From contig RQOL01000519.1 of assembly GCA_013076295.1 (NCBI GenBank), positions 806,001 through 870,000 of the forward strand: a stretch of DNA of 64,000 nt, written 5' to 3'. The stretch comes from Sanderia malayensis (lineage: Eukaryota > Cnidaria > Scyphozoa > Semaeostomeae > Pelagiidae). The position numbers and the translations under genes were made by a program. Position 1 is the first letter of the stretch; each line of letters begins with the position of its first letter. Positions 61,263-64,000 of the stretch are shown piece by piece. The notes beneath the pieces are model-generated. The model had not been told where the DNA came from and made no database searches. It saw only the letters and a program-made list of their open reading frames with translations.

Positions 61263-63876
61263 TTAAAAGTCAGCATCAGTGGTAAATTTGAATGTGTCCT
61301 GCTCTACTTTATTACATTTGTCCATAACACTACTCTTTTGGTATTCTGCAACCTTCCTTTCAAAGAAATTTGTCTTTCCACCAAGTGAGATATTTTCCAT
61401 GAAATCAAATGGATTTGAGACTTTATAAACCTAAGAGAAAAAAGAAAACATTACATAAGATTCTAAAAGGAGCCAAACATTACTCTTTTAAACATTCTTT
61501 AAACTTGGAATATGATTTGAAATCTTGTGCAATATTTTACCTTACTGCAACCAAGTTCTACAAGCAATCTATCAGCAACAAACTCAATATACTGAGCCAT
61601 CAGACCACAGTTCATCCCAATAAGATCAACAGACAATGCTTCTGTAAGGAATTCCTTTTCAATCTCAACGGCTTCAGTGATGATTCCAACAACTTCAGCC
61701 TCAGAAGGCTTATTGACAAGATGTGAGAAGAGCAGACAGGCAAAGTCACAATGCAAGCCTTCATCTCTACTAATAAGTTCATTTGAGAAGGTCAAACCAT
61801 GCATCAGGTTCCTTTTCTTTATCCAGAAAATGGCAGCAAATGATCCGGAGAAAAATATTCCTTCTACAGCAGCAAATGCAACAATTCTCTCAGCAAATGA
61901 AGCCTGAAAAATAGGAAAAACATCTCAACACCTAGCTCTAAAAATGTGTCAAAATAAAACATAAATTGGACATTATTAGCATAGTCTGGCTGATGAATGC
62001 ACAAGCATGAAACTCAGAGTAACAGAGAACTAAGTCTACTTTCTTGCTTCTACTCTAAATTTGACATTATTATCCTATTAGAAGTAGAAGTATTGTCATA
62101 CCCTCTCTGGGTTGATCCAGTTCAGTGCCCAGTATGCTTTCTTCTGTACACAGGGCATGGTTTCAATAGCTCTGAATAGTTTGTCCTGCTCCACAACATC
62201 CTTGATGTAGGTGTCAATCAACAAGCTATACATCTCAGAATGGATATTCTCAATGGCAATTTGGAAGCCATAGAAACATCTTGCCTCAGCAACTTGAACT
62301 TCCTGGCTGAAACATTCAACCTGGAAAAACAAAGTGGACCAACTCAATAATCTATATTTTCTCTATACTTAAATTATATTAAAAAATTACAATGTATTAA
62401 ACTGAATCGGTCTGAAGGATTGATATTTGTGTACCTACCAAATTTTCATTGACAATTCCATCACTGGCAGCAAAGAAAGCAAGGACGTGGGAAATAAACT
62501 TCTTCTCTTCAGGCTATTGGGCAAATGAAGCATCTTTTATAGTAAGATAAGCATAAAATAAAACTTTCAGTGAAAAAAATTGAGAAATTAATTACTATTA
62601 ACCTTCAGTTTGTTCCAGTCAGCTAAATCGTGAGATAAATCAACTTCCTCCGCAGTCCAAAAGGAAGCTAGGAAAGAACAAAAAAAGAAATTCAATACAT
62701 TAACTATCCCAAGCGTGTCAGGGCAAGCCATTAAGATTTTACGTCACGCATTTGAATGGCCTGATATTTCTTTTTCTTCGCAGAACAAAGAGAAAATTCC
62801 TGCTGTGTGTTTCATGAGGGCGGGAAAATGATATTCTGCTGTTTTAAATCTCAAAAATGGTGTCTTCTTCTCACACGGGTCAAAAATTAGACGCTAACAT
62901 AACTTGGCTTGTGCCTAACAGGTTTGCGTGACTCAGGCCTTCAGAAAATTCCTCGAGAAGCAACCAACTTACCTTCAGCTTTCTTGTAAAACTGCCATAT
63001 GTCTTGATATTGAATTGGGAAAATAACGAATCGTCTGGGGTTTTCCTTCAGAAGAGGTTCTTCTGATACGTCGAACTTGCTTTTCTTTACTTTTTTCTGT
63101 GGAGAGAGTTTACGCATTTTATTGCCAAACGATGGAAAAACCACGCCGCCATTCATGTTGAGCGGAAAGAAAATTTCTTTCAGCGTCTTTTCAAAATCAG
63201 CTGATTGATTCAAGATGGCGCGCAAAATTGCACAACTTGATAATACGAAAAGAATTCAAAATTTGGCAACAAATAACGAATATTATATTGCGAATTGAGC
63301 ACATCGTTGTATTTATTGCAATGTTAGTAACTTTAGAACAGGAAAAGAGATTTCAAGCACAGCATAAAGTTTAAAATTTCGGCGCCAAATTTTCATCAAT
63401 GAATGCATGAAAATTTGGTTTGGCTCAAATTTAGAAAAACAGCATAAATAAAATTCATTACTCAATTTCTGATCAATATTTGCTAACTCAAGCAGCTAAT
63501 AATACTCTACTAGTCTAGAATGAAGAATTCACTATTGCTTGCTGGTGCCTCGTGGCCCTGCAACTCGACAACGCCTTAAGTCATGGCCTGAGCTGGTATC
63601 TTGCATAATTTACAGGTAGATCGCAACGAATAAATGCCCAAGAAGAGGACGTTTATTAAAGCTTAAATCAAGTCTAAGCAATATCTAAGCAATGCAAATG
63701 GCCTTTGCAAAAATAAGAGCTGACATGGAAAACATGTTGGCGCTAATTTTAACAAAACAATATTTTACCTCAAGTTTAATGTCTTTCTTGTTTCTGATAT
63801 TCTCCTTCATATGCTGAATTCTTTCTTGAGTTGCGAGAGGACTGTTGTTGATCTTGTTTGTGATATCTCCTAACAT
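61263..63876 (-). CDS. RRM2: Ribonucleoside-diphosphate reductase small subunit R2
   Basis: R2 holds the diiron-tyrosyl radical cofactor that lets the R1 subunit make dNDPs for DNA synthesis. Seven exons: 63769-63876, 62973-63096, 62603-62667, 62439-62513, 62102-62320, 61541-61903, 61263-61430, giving 373 aa (human RRM2 389, RRM2B 351). All six iron ligands are present at D117, E148, H151, E211, E245 and H248, with the radical tyrosine at Y155 in ENIHSEMY. The C-terminal heptapeptide FTTDADF for R1 docking is intact. Exon 1 encodes [15 protein letters not shown] and MKENIRN, which contains a KEN box; human RRM2 uses a KEN box for APC/Cdh1 degradation and RRM2B lacks it. Exon 1 to exon 2 splicing (GAG|gtaaaa to CTCTCCACAG|AAA) keeps phase. 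Confidence 0.97.
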
Positions 63877-64000
63877 CTTGAAGGTTTTAGTGGGTGAAAT
63901 ATTAAGAGTCAGATATTTGCAGTACAAGGAAACTTCAGGACAGAAAATACTTGGTCAACAAGTAATGTGGAGAAGCTGACTGTTAAGAAAATTATCCTCG
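63877..64000. other. RRM2 5' flank
   Basis: 124 bp upstream of the RRM2 start, up to the window edge. Too short to identify a promoter; no E2F-type site seen. Confidence 0.4.

Noticed and set aside
63097..63225. Alternative R2 N-terminus in exon 2 ([13 protein letters not shown])
   Set aside because: A strong acceptor (CTCTCTCCACAG) and a matching-phase upstream exon with a KEN box make this stretch intronic or 5' flank in the main model; an alternative start remains possible.

Overview
This is a stretch of animal nuclear genome. It holds eight intron-rich protein-coding genes, one tRNA gene and many small non-autonomous transposons and minisatellites. Introns are short (mostly 100-500 bp), use GT..AG junctions, and leave reading frames that join exactly from exon to exon. 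The host is a metazoan: laminin alpha, an otoferlin-type ferlin and a p53R2/R2-type ribonucleotide reductase are all present. Gene content, compact introns and the style of TA-flanked MITEs suggest an early-branching animal, most likely an anthozoan cnidarian. That lineage call is inference; a sponge or other non-bilaterian is not excluded.

Layout, left to right: (1) 199-15586, minus strand, a 49-exon otoferlin/FER1L6-type ferlin whose C-terminal tail lies beyond the left edge; (2) 16552-16803, a doubtful small membrane-protein ORF, then a tRNA-Gly(GCC) at 16896-16966; (3) 17116-19229, minus, a homologue of the uncharacterised human protein C8orf76; (4) 19571-22197, minus, TRNAU1AP/SECp43, which helps selenocysteine tRNA function; (5) 22339-24279, plus, eIF3 subunit h, divergent from TRNAU1AP across 141 bp; (6) 24560-27324, minus, SLC35B3, a Golgi PAPS transporter convergent with EIF3H; (7) 28695-54387, minus, a complete 48-exon laminin alpha chain (about 3836 aa) with two Thr/Pro hexapeptide arrays; (8) 56525-60424, minus, an IQANK1-like IQ/ankyrin protein; (9) 61263-63876, minus, the small subunit of class Ia ribonucleotide reductase.

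Seven of the eight main genes are on the minus strand, and their roles are unrelated (membrane fusion, translation, sulfation, basement membrane, dNTP synthesis), so this is a neighbourhood and not a functional cluster. The human counterparts of five of them (FER1L6, C8orf76, EIF3H, RRM2B, IQANK1) lie on chromosome 8q, which suggests an ancient linkage group. The clearest local novelties are the laminin Thr-rich arrays, one of them next to an RKKR motif in the coiled-coil region, an inverted copy of the other array inside a laminin intron, a nearly perfect 273-bp tandem duplication that copies part of a ferlin exon, a seven-unit 184-bp satellite in a laminin intron, and a 1.5-kb TTAA-flanked element carrying a decayed THAP domain.
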